In this document: positions 18,674 to 27,972 of the stretch, piece after piece
Position numbering within the stretch: position 1 is the first letter of the stretch
How the letters are laid out: each line of letters starts with the position of its first letter
Translations under genes and position numbers: made by a program
NCBI GenBank assembly: GCA_965237895.1
Contig: CBDEGR010000001.1
Span: 310,001-374,000, forward strand
Source of the DNA: CBDEGR01 sp965237895
GTDB lineage: Bacteria; Acidobacteriota; Terriglobia; UBA7540; JAPUME01
Direction of reading: 5' to 3'
DNA: 64,000 bases
The notes under the pieces: generated by a model
What the model was told of the DNA's origin: nothing
Databases searched by the model: none
Seen by the model: the letters and a program-made list of their open reading frames with translations, nothing else

Positions 18674-18826
18674 CCGCGCGGGGGGGGTGGGGTGAGCGCG
18701 GTGAATGTTGAACGACCCCCTAATCGCGGCAAACTCCGACCTTGCCCCCCTCGGCGCCTGTGACCTGTGGCTCCCTCAGGGTGATGGTGGGGGTGTAGTA
18801 CTTTTCCCCTTCGTATAGCCTACCCC
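18674..18826 (-). repeat. Dispersed repeat family B, copy 2
   Basis: Nearly identical to 15799-15949 apart from the length of homopolymers. Its minus strand carries the same C-terminal-like peptide ending VGVYRD. It lies between the PQQ-type gene and the integrase remnant. Confidence 0.8.
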
Positions 18827-19355
18827 GTCAAAGCGAAGCCGGTCGGGTGCAATCAGGCGGCCTTGGTTTCTAAACTTGCTGTGTCAGCCATGTTGTGATG
18901 TACAGACACAGGCAAGAGAGGGGGGCCGGGGGGTATGCGTAGTGAGGGGGTCGGAAGCACGCTATCCTGCCGAGCCAAGCCCCTCCCGGAAGGTAGGGGG
19001 TATTGTAGCGGGTATCTGCTTAGATGGATTGGTATGGGTAAATAGGGGAGAGATGCCCCCTCAGGGTTTCCAATCACTTACCACAGGGTACCAATCAGTG
19101 CATTCGCCCTCTGACGGATTACGAGCCCGCTACTCTAACCATCGGGCTGCAGGCCCGGAAGTCTACTATCAACCTACTCTACAAGGACATAACACACCTC
19201 GGCTTTTCTTGCCAGTACCTGCCGGCTGCCACCTTCCGGGTCTTAAGGTTTACCCCAGAAAAATCCAACTTGCTTATTAATAAAAGCACCTTTTGGGCGA
19301 TAGGGGGTTGTAGAAGTGAAAGCCCAGGGGTTAGCCGATTCCGAGTGGCCCCCTA
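18827..19355. other. Intergenic with a degenerate tRNA-like sequence
   Basis: No protein gene is recognised. The only structure is the tRNA-like stretch at 19083-19159. Confidence 0.4.
19083..19159 (-). pseudogene. Degenerate tRNA-like sequence
   Basis: On the minus strand the D-arm-like CCCGATGGTTAGAGTAGCGG and an anticodon-arm-like segment with loop CTCGTAA (anticodon would be CGT) are visible. The T-arm and the acceptor 3' strand do not pair. It is therefore not a functional tRNA. It may be a relic of a tRNA attachment site. Confidence 0.35.
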
Positions 19356-19601
19356 ATGGAATGCTGCATGAATCGATCGGCTTCGAGATGGACCACTTTG
19401 GGAATATGCCTCGCGACCCTTCTCGCCGGGTTCACCTGTCTTTGGATCGAGGGGAAGGGTAAGCCCCGGAACGGAAAAAGCGCGCCCAGCCGTCTGGGGA
19501 TTCCCACCACCCAAATAAGCGAGGAGGAGCAAATCACCCACCTTCTGAACCGTTTAGCCTTCGGGCGGCGGCTCGGTATCCGTTGGGCGTCCATGGGTTG
19601 A
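19356..19601 (+). pseudogene. DUF1800 gene, 5' fragment
   Basis: A signal-like N-terminus (TLGICLATLLAGFTCLW) leads to SEEEQITHLLNRLAFG, the conserved start of DUF1800 domains. The frame then ends at 19601, directly before the integrase gene. Full-length members have about 450-600 residues. The integrase side has cut it off. Confidence 0.6.
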
Positions 19602-19609
19602 TGGGATGT

Positions 19610-20705
19610 CTATTTGGCGCCGCGACTCTTCTGGAAAATTTGCTGGTATAAGGTGCCGAATTGGTTTGTTGCCTCGCGTAGGGGGCTATCGGCAAAATGA
19701 GCATACCGCGCGGTCGTACCGGGTTGAGTATGCCCGAGAAGTTTTCCTGTAAGGGGAAGGGAAAGGCCGCTTGAGGCGAGATGGGAAGCGTAGGTGTGCC
19801 GGAGATCGTTTATCCAGGCGTTGGAAATTTTAGCCTTGCGACATACATCCTCCCAAAATCTCTCCACATCTTTTAGGTGTTCGCCGGAGACGCGGCCGGG
19901 GAAAAGGTATTGTCCCGTCGCTCCCCTTTTCATGGAAGTAAGCAAATCAACCGCAGCCGCCTCTAAGGGGATATGCTCCGTACGTTTTTCTTTTGTGTGA
20001 AGGCTCGGCTTGGTCCAGACTCCGCGCTCGAAATCGAACTGGTCCCAAGTTGCGGAAAGGACTTCACCCTTTCGCGCTCCGGTCAACGTGAGAAGGCGAA
20101 CCACGTTACACGTTAGCACTTCCTTGATCGGGGTGTGTCTCTAAGGCCGACAGGAGCCGTTTCAATTCATCTACGCTAAACCACCGCTCACGTTTGTCCT
20201 CAGCAAACCGAGGGATGCCGCGGACAGGGTTTTTCGTCTCCCATCCCCATCCCGAAGCAAGCGAGAACATTTTCGACAACAGCGACAGGACACGATTGGC
20301 TCGGTACGGGCTGGCTTTGAGCAATTGATGGAGGTTTTCAATATCGCGCCGCTCGACGGCTTGCACTTTGAGCTGCCCGATCTTCGGCAGAATCACTCCC
20401 TGAAGCATGTATTTGTCATCGCGGACGCTTAGGCGTCTTTTGTATATGTCCGCATGGCGCGAGAGATAATCCGCTGCAAGGTCGGATACAAGGGGAGCCT
20501 CCCGTTCTCGGGTCCTGTTAACCAGTGGGTCTTCTTGTTTTTGAATTCGCTTGCGCAAATCCAGGGTTTCATCCTGGGAAGCCGTCGCTGACCATTCAGG
20601 GTACCGGCCAATGGTGTACCGGCGCTCTCGCCCGAGAGTCCGGTAGTTGAATACGAACGCAATTGTGCCGTTGCTCGTAATCCGCACGCCGAAGCCGGGG
20701 ATCAC
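19610..20705 (-). pseudogene. P4-type tyrosine integrase, frameshifted
   Basis: Two frames make up one integrase: the N-terminal DUF4102 and SAM-like part (20106-20705; IPGFGVRITSNGTIAF, ERRYTIGRYPEWS) and the catalytic part (19610-20119; ARKGEV with the first Arg, LRHTYASHLA, LLGHTQ, and Tyr in ARYAHF). A tandem 7-base duplication (AACGTGT/AACGTGG) near 20102-20115 breaks the frame. Upstream of the GTG at 20705 the expected first residues (KINLTERSIKTLEKP) are encoded in frame but after a TAG and without a start codon. All catalytic residues remain. It lies beside a tRNA-Thr 3' half (20937-20983), its probable target. Confidence 0.85.
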
Positions 20706-20936
20706 ATCGTCGTAGTAAATGCGATTTCTCTTGTCTGGCTTCTCCAGTGTCTTTATACTTCTTTCCGTTAGATTTATTTTCTACCCTTTCCGTGTCCGCA
20801 CCGTGTCCGTAGATTTTACTACTGACTAACATTCAGTGTCGTTCAATGTCAGTAGAAGGTAAAGCTATGTCGCTGGTAATTATTGGGTTATTACTAAGGG
20901 GTTGAAAATGCGTGTCCGCACCCATTGGCAGGAATA

Positions 20937-20983
20937 AGATTCGTAATCAGTAGGTCGGAGGTTCGACTCCTCTCGCCGGCTCA
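20937..20983 (+). other. tRNA-Thr(CGT) 3' half, probable att site
   Basis: The segment starts in the anticodon arm (GATTCGTAATCAG) and continues through the variable loop, T-arm (GGAGGTTCGACTCC) and acceptor strand CGCCGGC. The matching 5' half (GCCGGCG...) is absent immediately upstream. A 3' half of a tRNA beside an integrase is the usual attR scar. An intact tRNA-Thr(CGT) is not present in the window. Confidence 0.7.
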
Positions 20984-21178
20984 CCCTCTTCCCGCCTGCT
21001 GGAGTGGTGGGGGGTGTAAGCGCCGGATCGAGTGGGACCGGGAAAGTGGATTTTCCCTGAGATGCCTAGCCGAAGGGATTCTTCCTAAGATTAGAAGCAA
21101 TGGAGAGCATTCGAACGCTCAGTTCCAGAGGCGTCCGGGAACGTCTAATTCACAAATCAACGCTCGGAGAGAGGCCAC

Positions 21179-22783
21179 ATGAAGGTTTACGGAACAGGAA
21201 ACACCGGATACGGACTGGAAAAGCACGGGATCGAAAACGTGAAGGCGGTCTATTGGAACCTACCCACGGCCTTACTCTACGAGGAAGCGGTCCGCCGGGG
21301 CGAGGGGCGTCTGGGGTCCCACGGCCCGCTCATCGTCCATACCGGCAAGCACACGGGCCGCTCGCCGAACGATAAATTCATCGTCCGCGAGCCTTCGAGT
21401 GCCGACCAGGTGGACTGGGGTAAGGTGAACCGCGCGATTGAGCCGAAGCATTTCGATTCGATTCGGCAAAGGATGATGGCCTATTTGCAGGGCAAGGAAT
21501 TGTTCGTCCAGGACTGTTACGCGGGCGCGGATCCGGCCCATCGCTTACTCCTTCGAGTTATCACGAAAGCCGCCTGGCAGAGTCTCTTTGCTCGGAATAT
21601 GTTTATCTGCCCGCCGAGGGAGAAATTGGCCGAACATGTCCCGCAGTTCACCGTGATCCACGCGCCCGGGTTCCGGGCCGATCCGAAAACGGAGGGCACG
21701 AACTCGGAGACGGCCGTGGTCGTTCACTTCGGCGAGCGGTTGGTCCTGATCGGCGGCACCTTCTACGCCGGAGAGATCAAGAAGTCGATCTTCTCGGTGC
21801 TCAACTACATGCTGCCTCGGGAGAATGTGCTCTCCATGCATTGCTCGGCGAATTATGGCCCGGAGGGCGACGTGGCGCTGTTCTTCGGTCTCTCCGGGAC
21901 CGGGAAGACGACGCTTTCGGCGGATGAATCCCGCACGCTGATCGGCGACGACGAGCACGGCTGGAGCGACCAAGGCGTCTTTAACCTCGAAGGCGGCTGC
22001 TATGCCAAGGTGATTCGCCTCTCGGCCGAAGCCGAGCCGGAGATCTATTCGACCACGCGCCGCTTCGGAACGATTCTTGAAAATGTGGTCTTCGATGAGG
22101 AGACCGGCCAGCTTGATCTCGACGACGATTCGATTACCGAGAATACCCGCGGCGCTTATCCCATCGATTTTATTCCCAACGCTTCGCCCGACGGGATGGC
22201 CGGACACCCGAAGACCGTCATCATGCTGACGGCGGACGCCTTCGGCGTTCTCCCGCCGATTTCGAAATTGACTCTGCAGCAGGCTATGTACCACTTCCTC
22301 TCCGGTTATACGGCCAAGGTGGCCGGCACGGAGATCGGCGTCACCGAACCGAAGGCGACCTTCAGCACCTGCTTTGGGGCCCCTTTCATGGTGCTTCCGC
22401 CGACCGTCTATGCCGACATGTTGGGTGAGAAGATCGCCCAGCATCAGGCGGACGTCTGGCTGGTGAATACCGGCTGGAGCGGAGGGCCTTACGGGGTCGG
22501 CAAGCGCGTCAAGATCGCCTATACGCGGGCCATGGTGCATGCGGCGCTCGACGGCTCGCTGGCGAAGGCGCCGAGGGTTCCGGACCCGAACTTCGGCGTG
22601 GCGGTGCCGACCGAATGCCCGAATGTCCCGGCCCAGATCCTCAACCCCCGCAATACGTGGAAGGACAAGACGGCCTACGACGTGCAGGCGAAGAAGCTGA
22701 GCGCGATGTTTGTGGAAAACTTTAAGGCGTTCGCCGGGCTGGTGGATAAGGAGGTCGAGACCGCCGGGCTGGTGGCGAAGTAG
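21179..22783 (+). CDS. pckA: Phosphoenolpyruvate carboxykinase (ATP)
   Basis: 534 residues, the normal length. It converts oxaloacetate and ATP to PEP, ADP and CO2 and runs the entry step of gluconeogenesis in the cytoplasm. Visible motifs are HTGKHTGRSPNDKFIV in the N-terminal domain, the P-loop GLSGTGKTTLS, the metal-site DDEHGW, and GVGKRVKIAYTRA near the C-terminus. The start at 21179 is supported by GAGAGGCC upstream. It is the first gene right of the integrase scar and marks the return to core genome. Confidence 0.97.
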   Translation: MKVYGTGNTGYGLEKHGIENVKAVYWNLPTALLYEEAVRRGEGRLGSHGPLIVHTGKHTGRSPNDKFIVREPSSADQVDWGKVNRAIEPKHFDSIRQRMMAYLQGKELFVQDCYAGADPAHRLLLRVITKAAWQSLFARNMFICPPREKLAEHVPQFTVIHAPGFRADPKTEGTNSETAVVVHFGERLVLIGGTFYAGEIKKSIFSVLNYMLPRENVLSMHCSANYGPEGDVALFFGLSGTGKTTLSADESRTLIGDDEHGWSDQGVFNLEGGCYAKVIRLSAEAEPEIYSTTRRFGTILENVVFDEETGQLDLDDDSITENTRGAYPIDFIPNASPDGMAGHPKTVIMLTADAFGVLPPISKLTLQQAMYHFLSGYTAKVAGTEIGVTEPKATFSTCFGAPFMVLPPTVYADMLGEKIAQHQADVWLVNTGWSGGPYGVGKRVKIAYTRAMVHAALDGSLAKAPRVPDPNFGVAVPTECPNVPAQILNPRNTWKDKTAYDVQAKKLSAMFVENFKAFAGLVDKEVETAGLVAK

Positions 22784-22837
22784 CTGCCCAGGGTACCTTT
22801 TACTTCTCTCTTGAACCTCCTTCGTTAACTTCCTTCT

Positions 22838-23518
22838 CTAACTTTCGGGCGCTTCCCAGAAGCCGACCTTTTCGAAGGGGTTGACGACGCTTGAAGTGAT
22901 GTTGAGCAGATGGGCGGAGATTCGCTTCAAGTAGCGCGCGTAGAGTGCAATGGAGGCGGCATCCCCGGGCGCCAGAGTTTTATCATCGGTCTGGATGATA
23001 CTGCCCACGATGTGGTCGCAGTTCTTTGCGATCCACGAATTTTCACTCATTAATTCCCGCGCCGCTTCTTTGGCGGAAGAGCGAAGCGTCGGCGGGAGCT
23101 TTTCAAAAAGGGATCCGACCGATTTCTCGATCTTTTGAAGGTCCCCTTCATAGCGGCCGCCGTGCAGCTGCTTCGGATGAGCCACTGCCAGGCCCATGAT
23201 GTTCTTCGTGTAGTCGCCGATGCGCTCGATGTCGATCACGATGCTGGTCAGGATCAGGCCGGGAATGATGTTCACCCCGCCGGTGATGGCCAAATGCTTC
23301 AGGACCTTGCGCCGGACTTGCTGCTCATAGCGGTTCACGGCTTGGTCCTTCTCGTAGATGTTCATGCCGATCTCGCCCGCGTTGCTCTGCCGGAGCGAAC
23401 GGACCGATTCTTGGAACATATGATTGGTGCTCTCCAACATGGCGTGGGAATCGTTCAGGGCTTGCGTCAGCGAGTTGTCGGAGCGCCAAAGCTCGATCAG
23501 TTCATTGAATAGAAACAT
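22838..23518 (-). CDS. PhoU-like phosphate transport regulatory protein
   Basis: 226 residues, almost all helical, with PhoU-family metal-binding features: IVIDIERIGDYTKNI is the classic E-R-x-x-D motif, and ARYLKRISAHLLNIT a second, degenerate copy. It follows the Na/Pi cotransporter gene by 6 bases in the same direction, so the two form an operon in which this protein likely controls phosphate uptake. Cytoplasmic, peripheral to the membrane. Confidence 0.88.
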   Translation of the reverse strand: MFLFNELIELWRSDNSLTQALNDSHAMLESTNHMFQESVRSLRQSNAGEIGMNIYEKDQAVNRYEQQVRRKVLKHLAITGGVNIIPGLILTSIVIDIERIGDYTKNIMGLAVAHPKQLHGGRYEGDLQKIEKSVGSLFEKLPPTLRSSAKEAARELMSENSWIAKNCDHIVGSIIQTDDKTLAPGDAASIALYARYLKRISAHLLNITSSVVNPFEKVGFWEAPES

Positions 23519-23524
23519 GTCCGG

Positions 23525-24601
23525 TCACCCCACAAAATAGATTAAAACAAGTGGAATCAAAAAGAATACCAGACCCACGTAGGCCAGTGGAATAAGTTTG
23601 TACCGGATCGACCAAGCGGCCAGCGTCTCCGCCAGATAGAGCGGAATGCGCCGGAACGGCCAGATCACCACAATTCCGAACACGTTGAACAGCAGGTGCG
23701 CAATGGCCACCGTGACAGCTGCCGGGTTGCCGGTGACCAGAGCAGCCAGAAGCGCTGTAATCGTAGTTCCGACGTTGGCGCCGAGCGTCATGGGAAAGAT
23801 CTGCCGCAGCGTCAGAATACCGGCTCCGGCTAACGGCACCACCAAAGAAGTGGTAATCGAGCTGCTTTGCACCATCACGGTCAGGACCAGTCCCAGCAGC
23901 ATGGCCCGGGCGGAATTTTTAAAGAGCAGGGTGTCGAAGAATTGCTCCACTCGCCCTATGACCAACTGCTTTAGGTTTACCACGAGATAGCGTAAAGCTA
24001 CGAAAAGAAGGATGATAGATATTACAAGCATCATTGTGCCGGACTTGGCGGCTAGGTCGGTAATGGCAGCGACGGTTGGTTTTACGATGAGCTTCAGCGG
24101 ATTCAGCAACTTCATCCCGCCGACCTGCTGGAAGGATTCTCCCAGGTAGGAAGAGGAGATGCCTAGTACGTTGGTCGTCAACTGCAACGGAAATAAGACG
24201 AGTACGGAAAGCAGGTTGAAAAAGTCATGTACGGTGGCGACGGCAAAGGCCCGCTTGAACTCCTCCGGCCGCGAAATGTGGCCGACCGAGACCAGCGTGT
24301 TGGTGACGCTGGTGCCGATGTTCGAGCCGATTACGATGGGGATGGCGTTGGGAACGTCCAACGCGCCTCCGGCAACCAGCCCCACCACCATGGAGGTGAT
24401 GGTGGAAGAACTCTGCACCAGGCTGGTGGCCAGAATTCCGATAAAAAGGCCTATAAAAGGATTGGCCGTGGTGGACAGTAGGGTTTCGGCGAATCCTTTG
24501 CCGAAGAATTTGAAGGAGGCTCCCATCAGCGTGATGCTGACAAAAAAGATATAGAGCAGAAGCAGCAAAAGGGACAGCCGCGTCCAGGGATTGCTCTTCA
24601 T
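23525..24601 (-). CDS. Na+/phosphate cotransporter (NptA/PNaS family)
   Basis: 358 residues with about 8-9 membrane segments. The two inverted halves each carry the signature QSSS: LVQSSSTITSMVV and MVQSSSITTSLVV, which form the substrate site. GSNIGTSVTN and GANVGTTITA are the paired glycine loops. It imports phosphate with sodium. Unlike YjbB-type proteins the PhoU domain is on a separate gene, the next one in this operon. Confidence 0.9.
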   Translation of the reverse strand: MKSNPWTRLSLLLLLLYIFFVSITLMGASFKFFGKGFAETLLSTTANPFIGLFIGILATSLVQSSSTITSMVVGLVAGGALDVPNAIPIVIGSNIGTSVTNTLVSVGHISRPEEFKRAFAVATVHDFFNLLSVLVLFPLQLTTNVLGISSSYLGESFQQVGGMKLLNPLKLIVKPTVAAITDLAAKSGTMMLVISIILLFVALRYLVVNLKQLVIGRVEQFFDTLLFKNSARAMLLGLVLTVMVQSSSITTSLVVPLAGAGILTLRQIFPMTLGANVGTTITALLAALVTGNPAAVTVAIAHLLFNVFGIVVIWPFRRIPLYLAETLAAWSIRYKLIPLAYVGLVFFLIPLVLIYFVG

Positions 24602-25196
24602 GCGACTTATCGAAACGGATAAAGCGGGAGAAATGGAAGTCCTCCTAGTAAGATGTTGGTGAATCCGACGGCAGGCGGGAAGGGGTACTGGAGAGAGGCG
24701 CCCGGCGTTTTATGGTTCCGCGCAGGCCTCTTGGCGTCCTCCGTCGAGAGGGATGAATCTTCAAGCATACTTTTCGGAAGTTCAGCGATTCGTTATCGTT
24801 GCACGGCCAAACATTCTTGAGGGAATTGCAAGAAACCAAGGTAACATACCTTGCCCGAAGGTGTAAAAGATGTTGTAATATTCGCGTGCTTCGGAAAAAT
24901 TCATATTGATACCAACTCTTAGATTCTTCGTCAAAGGGTGGTTTCTGTCCACGGTACCAAAGTACCGCCCCCGATGCAGCCTGTAATCCATTCTATTTTA
25001 ATAGGTTATTGATTGGCCGGGTTCCTTTTATAGGACCGCGAGGTGAGCTGACCCCGCATCACCCCGGTCTTGCCGTTGCTTGCTGGAGTGAGTAAACTAT
25101 TTAGGATCACTTGGATTCGATCCTGGAAAGGGCGGCCGCGGGTCTCCTTTCCGGCAATGTCTGGATCCGAAATTTTTTCAGGAAGGAATTATCACC
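24602..25196. other. Intergenic, no gene recognised
   Basis: About 595 bases. A 69-codon minus-strand frame (24782-24991) exists but has no recognised family and no good ribosome-binding site. The end contains AGGAAGGAATT, the ribosome-binding site for 25197. Confidence 0.4.
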
Positions 25197-25490
25197 ATGA
25201 CGACTTCATCGGCCCCCGCATTGAAAAGAGAAGCGGACGGCATCTATCAGAATGAAAAATTGGTGGCGCGGGCCCTCGGCGCTGAAGTGGACACCAAGGC
25301 ACAGAAGGTGCGCTTTGCCGAGCTCTACCGGAGCGACCTTTTTTTTCTGCCCGACGAATGTGAATATGGAAAACACCGAATTCTGGTCGACTCCGTCGCC
25401 GACGCCACGAAGCACGACAGCACCTTACCCGACCGAGGAAGAATCCTACGGGGTGTGACGGCCGACATTCTCAGCTACACGGAACAGTAA
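25197..25490 (+). CDS. Small hypothetical protein
   Basis: 97 residues, soluble, no signal peptide. A strong Shine-Dalgarno (AGGAAGG) lies 8 bases ahead of the ATG, which supports translation. It has RFAELYRSDLFFLPDECEYG and ends ADILSYTEQ. No family is recognised. It converges on the radical SAM gene on the other strand. Confidence 0.6.
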   Translation: MTTSSAPALKREADGIYQNEKLVARALGAEVDTKAQKVRFAELYRSDLFFLPDECEYGKHRILVDSVADATKHDSTLPDRGRILRGVTADILSYTEQ

Positions 25491-25549
25491 GCCGGAGGGG
25501 CGATCGTAGGCGGGTGAGAACCGCGTGCGCGGGCGGCAGGAAAGCTGCG

Positions 25550-27010
25550 CTACTCGGTGACGGGCTGCGGTTGCGTTCCGATCTGGGGTGCCGGTTTCAC
25601 AGAAAAAGTTTTCGGCTGCGGGCGATTTTTGAAAGTGTATGAAAGCGCATGGTGAATTCCAAAGTTCGTGCCCCACATCATCATTTGTCGGACGATGAGC
25701 CGTCGTAGCCCGTAAATTTTAAGGAGTTTGCGAAGCAGTCCGCCCGACCTAAAGATGCTGCCGATGCTGTGGCGTTTAAAGATATTCCACGGCTTATAGA
25801 AGGTTCTCCAGCAATCGGTAAAGGCATGTTCCACTTCGGCATGCGTCATCGTTTCCGGGTGGAATACCAGCTTGCCGTAGCTGTAGTTGCGCCAGTTCCG
25901 GTCGTAGATGCGGCCCGCAGAATCCAATTGATCGTGGAGTTGGGTTCCCGGCAGCGGCGTCATGATGCTGAACTGAGCGTAGTCGAGGTGCGCTTCAATG
26001 GCCATCTTCACCGTCTTGTTGACGGATTCAAGGGTATCGGACTCCAGCCCGATGATAAAAGCGCCCCAGATGGCGATGCCCGCCTCCCGAATATTTTGCA
26101 AGGAAGCCATAAGTCTTTCCGCCTTGATGTGCTTCCCGCCCAATTTTCGGAAATCTTTACTGACAAAGCTTTCCAGACCGATAAAGAGGAACCTGCAACC
26201 GCTTTCCCTGGCCAAGCGCAATAATTCCGGATCGTCCCCGAAGTTGATCGTCGCCTGCGAACCCCATTGGATCTTCAAAGGGATCATGGCCCGCAACAGT
26301 TCCTTGGCATGCTTAAGCTGCCCGTTGATAATGTCATCAACGAAGAACATCTTTTTGGTGCCGGAAGCCTTGATCTCGTTGATGACATCGGGAACCGGCC
26401 GGACACGGAATTTCTGTCCGTTGATGGCCGTTACCGAGCAGAAGTAACAGTCGAACGGGCAACCGCGGGAGGTCTGAATCGTAAAGGGAACCAGATATTG
26501 ATCCGCCTTCAGCAGATCGCGCCGAGGGATGGGATGGCCCTCCATCGAGGGCAGTCCCGTATCCTTGTATATTTTTTTCATCTGCCCTTTTTGAAAATCT
26601 TTGAGCAATTCGGGAAAAACATTATCGCCTTCCCCGACAACGACCGCGTCGGAATGCTCCAGAGCTTCTTGGGGAAGAACGGTCGGGTGATTGCCGCCCA
26701 TGACGACCGCTGTGCCGCGAGCCCGGAACCGGTCGGCCGTTTCATAGGCGGTGACAATGTTTCCCGTCAGGGCAGTGATCCCCACCAAATCAGCCTCGCG
26801 CGTGTAGTCGATCGGCTCGATGCACCCGTCCATGATCTCCACTTCCATGTCGGGCGGCACATAAGCCGCCATCAGCGCAAGGTTCAAAGGTGGGAAAAGG
26901 CTGCCGGAGGAGAAATTCAAGTGCTTGCTCAAGAAGTGCATTTTCCGAAGGAGCTTGGGAACATGATACCCATTGAACGCATTGCTGGGGTTCACCAAGA
27001 GAATCTTCAT
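25550..27010 (-). CDS. B12-binding-domain radical SAM protein
   Basis: 486 residues. Residues 1-150 form a cobalamin-binding Rossmann domain (MKILLVNPSNAFNGYH, DLVGITALTGNIV, VVMGGNHPTVLP). The radical SAM domain has the 4Fe-4S motif CPFDCYFC (C-x3-C-x2-C) near residue 185, and GLESFVSKDF/GAFIIGLESDT later. The layout resembles the lipid-modifying subgroup that includes hopanoid methylases such as HpnP, but also many unassigned methylases and cyclases. No other hopanoid gene is in the window, so the substrate stays open. Confidence 0.88.
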   Translation of the reverse strand: MKILLVNPSNAFNGYHVPKLLRKMHFLSKHLNFSSGSLFPPLNLALMAAYVPPDMEVEIMDGCIEPIDYTREADLVGITALTGNIVTAYETADRFRARGTAVVMGGNHPTVLPQEALEHSDAVVVGEGDNVFPELLKDFQKGQMKKIYKDTGLPSMEGHPIPRRDLLKADQYLVPFTIQTSRGCPFDCYFCSVTAINGQKFRVRPVPDVINEIKASGTKKMFFVDDIINGQLKHAKELLRAMIPLKIQWGSQATINFGDDPELLRLARESGCRFLFIGLESFVSKDFRKLGGKHIKAERLMASLQNIREAGIAIWGAFIIGLESDTLESVNKTVKMAIEAHLDYAQFSIMTPLPGTQLHDQLDSAGRIYDRNWRNYSYGKLVFHPETMTHAEVEHAFTDCWRTFYKPWNIFKRHSIGSIFRSGGLLRKLLKIYGLRRLIVRQMMMWGTNFGIHHALSYTFKNRPQPKTFSVKPAPQIGTQPQPVTE

Positions 27011-27183
27011 CGACTATCTCCCTGACCGGACAATTTTGACCTGCCATCTCCGGGAGAAGAGAAAGGAAATGTACCCCCCGGCATACTGGCACAAAGTGTG
27101 TGAGATTATCACGGGGAAGGACGAATTACAAGGCGATTCGGCGGAAGTGTTCAAACCGGAGGTTCAGTGGGCGGGGCGGGGCC

Positions 27184-27360
27184 TTAAGAAGGGAAGGGGT
27201 ACATTAGCCAACTCAGGCCGACGGCGATTCCCAAAAAAGCGAGAAAAACCTTGATTCCGTAGAGAACACGGCCGCGGGAGGTGTCTCGGCCCAAGACGCC
27301 GAAAACCACCGAGACCAGCAGAGCGAACAGAACCATGGCAAGGAAATGAGGTATCTTCAT
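27184..27360 (-). CDS. Small two-helix membrane protein
   Basis: 58 residues from the ATG at 27360, preceded by GGGGAGGACC, a strong ribosome-binding site. Two hydrophobic helices (FLAMVLFALLVSVVFGVLG and VFLAFLGIAVGLSWLMY) flank a basic loop (RDTSRGRVLYG). It sits 60 bases downstream of the DUF6677 gene, in the same direction, and may share its transcript. Function unknown. Confidence 0.65.
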   Translation of the reverse strand: MKIPHFLAMVLFALLVSVVFGVLGRDTSRGRVLYGIKVFLAFLGIAVGLSWLMYPFPS

Positions 27361-27420
27361 CGGTCCTCCCCCGCCCGGATTCCAGATTTTTGCCCGTAGC
27401 GCAGCATCTTTTTCCCTCTC

Positions 27421-27870
27421 TTAGGGCTTCCGTCCGAGGGCAATGTCATAGACGTCCAGGATACAAAGGATGTTTAACATGCCGGCTGCCACCAGGAAGG
27501 CTGTCCCGTAGTCCGAGCCGGGGATGAAGGGGATGCCTCTGTCGTAACCGAACCATAAGGAGATGGGTAAAACCACGCCCACGCACCACTCTCCCAGATA
27601 CCCCAGCGATTGCAGCCAGTGCTCCGCTCTCAGTTCGAAGACTTGGCCCTGCATCCCCAGACCGAAGAAAAACATGCAGAGAATGGCGGCGGAGAGAATC
27701 CCGGCGCGATGACGGAGTCCCAGCAGCAAGTGCCCCAGGCCGGGTACCGCCCAGGCGGCCACGCACAACCGGACCAGGTTTGCCGTGGTGGCCGGAGAGC
27801 GGGAACCTTCCTCTTCCTGCTCCGGTTCCTGATCCTGATCTTGAATTTGTTCGGCGGCTTCTTCGTTCAT
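27421..27870 (-). CDS. DUF6677-family membrane protein
   Basis: 149 residues. A Glu/Gln-rich head (EEAAEQIQDQDQEPEQEEEG) is followed by four hydrophobic stretches, with the recurring AWAVPGLGHLLLGLRHRAGI motif typical of this family. I chose the second Met at 27870. Function is unknown; the family occurs mainly in Acidobacteriota, which supports the taxonomic guess. Confidence 0.75.
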   Translation of the reverse strand: MNEEAAEQIQDQDQEPEQEEEGSRSPATTANLVRLCVAAWAVPGLGHLLLGLRHRAGILSAAILCMFFFGLGMQGQVFELRAEHWLQSLGYLGEWCVGVVLPISLWFGYDRGIPFIPGSDYGTAFLVAAGMLNILCILDVYDIALGRKP

Positions 27871-27972
27871 AGAAAAATGCAAAGGGCTTGCCGATTCAAT
27901 AAATGCCCAAATCTGCCCCGGACAAGTCTCTCAAACTAGCATAGATGTTCAACTTCCCGCAAGAATAGCCTC

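Noticed and set aside
21545..22540. Long open minus-strand frame (331 codons) inside pckA
   Set aside because: It is antisense to a complete PEP carboxykinase with all motifs, and its own sequence has no recognisable family; high GC gives long shadow frames.
24782..24991. 69-codon minus-strand frame as a gene
   Set aside because: No family, no clear ribosome-binding site and no supporting context; left as intergenic.
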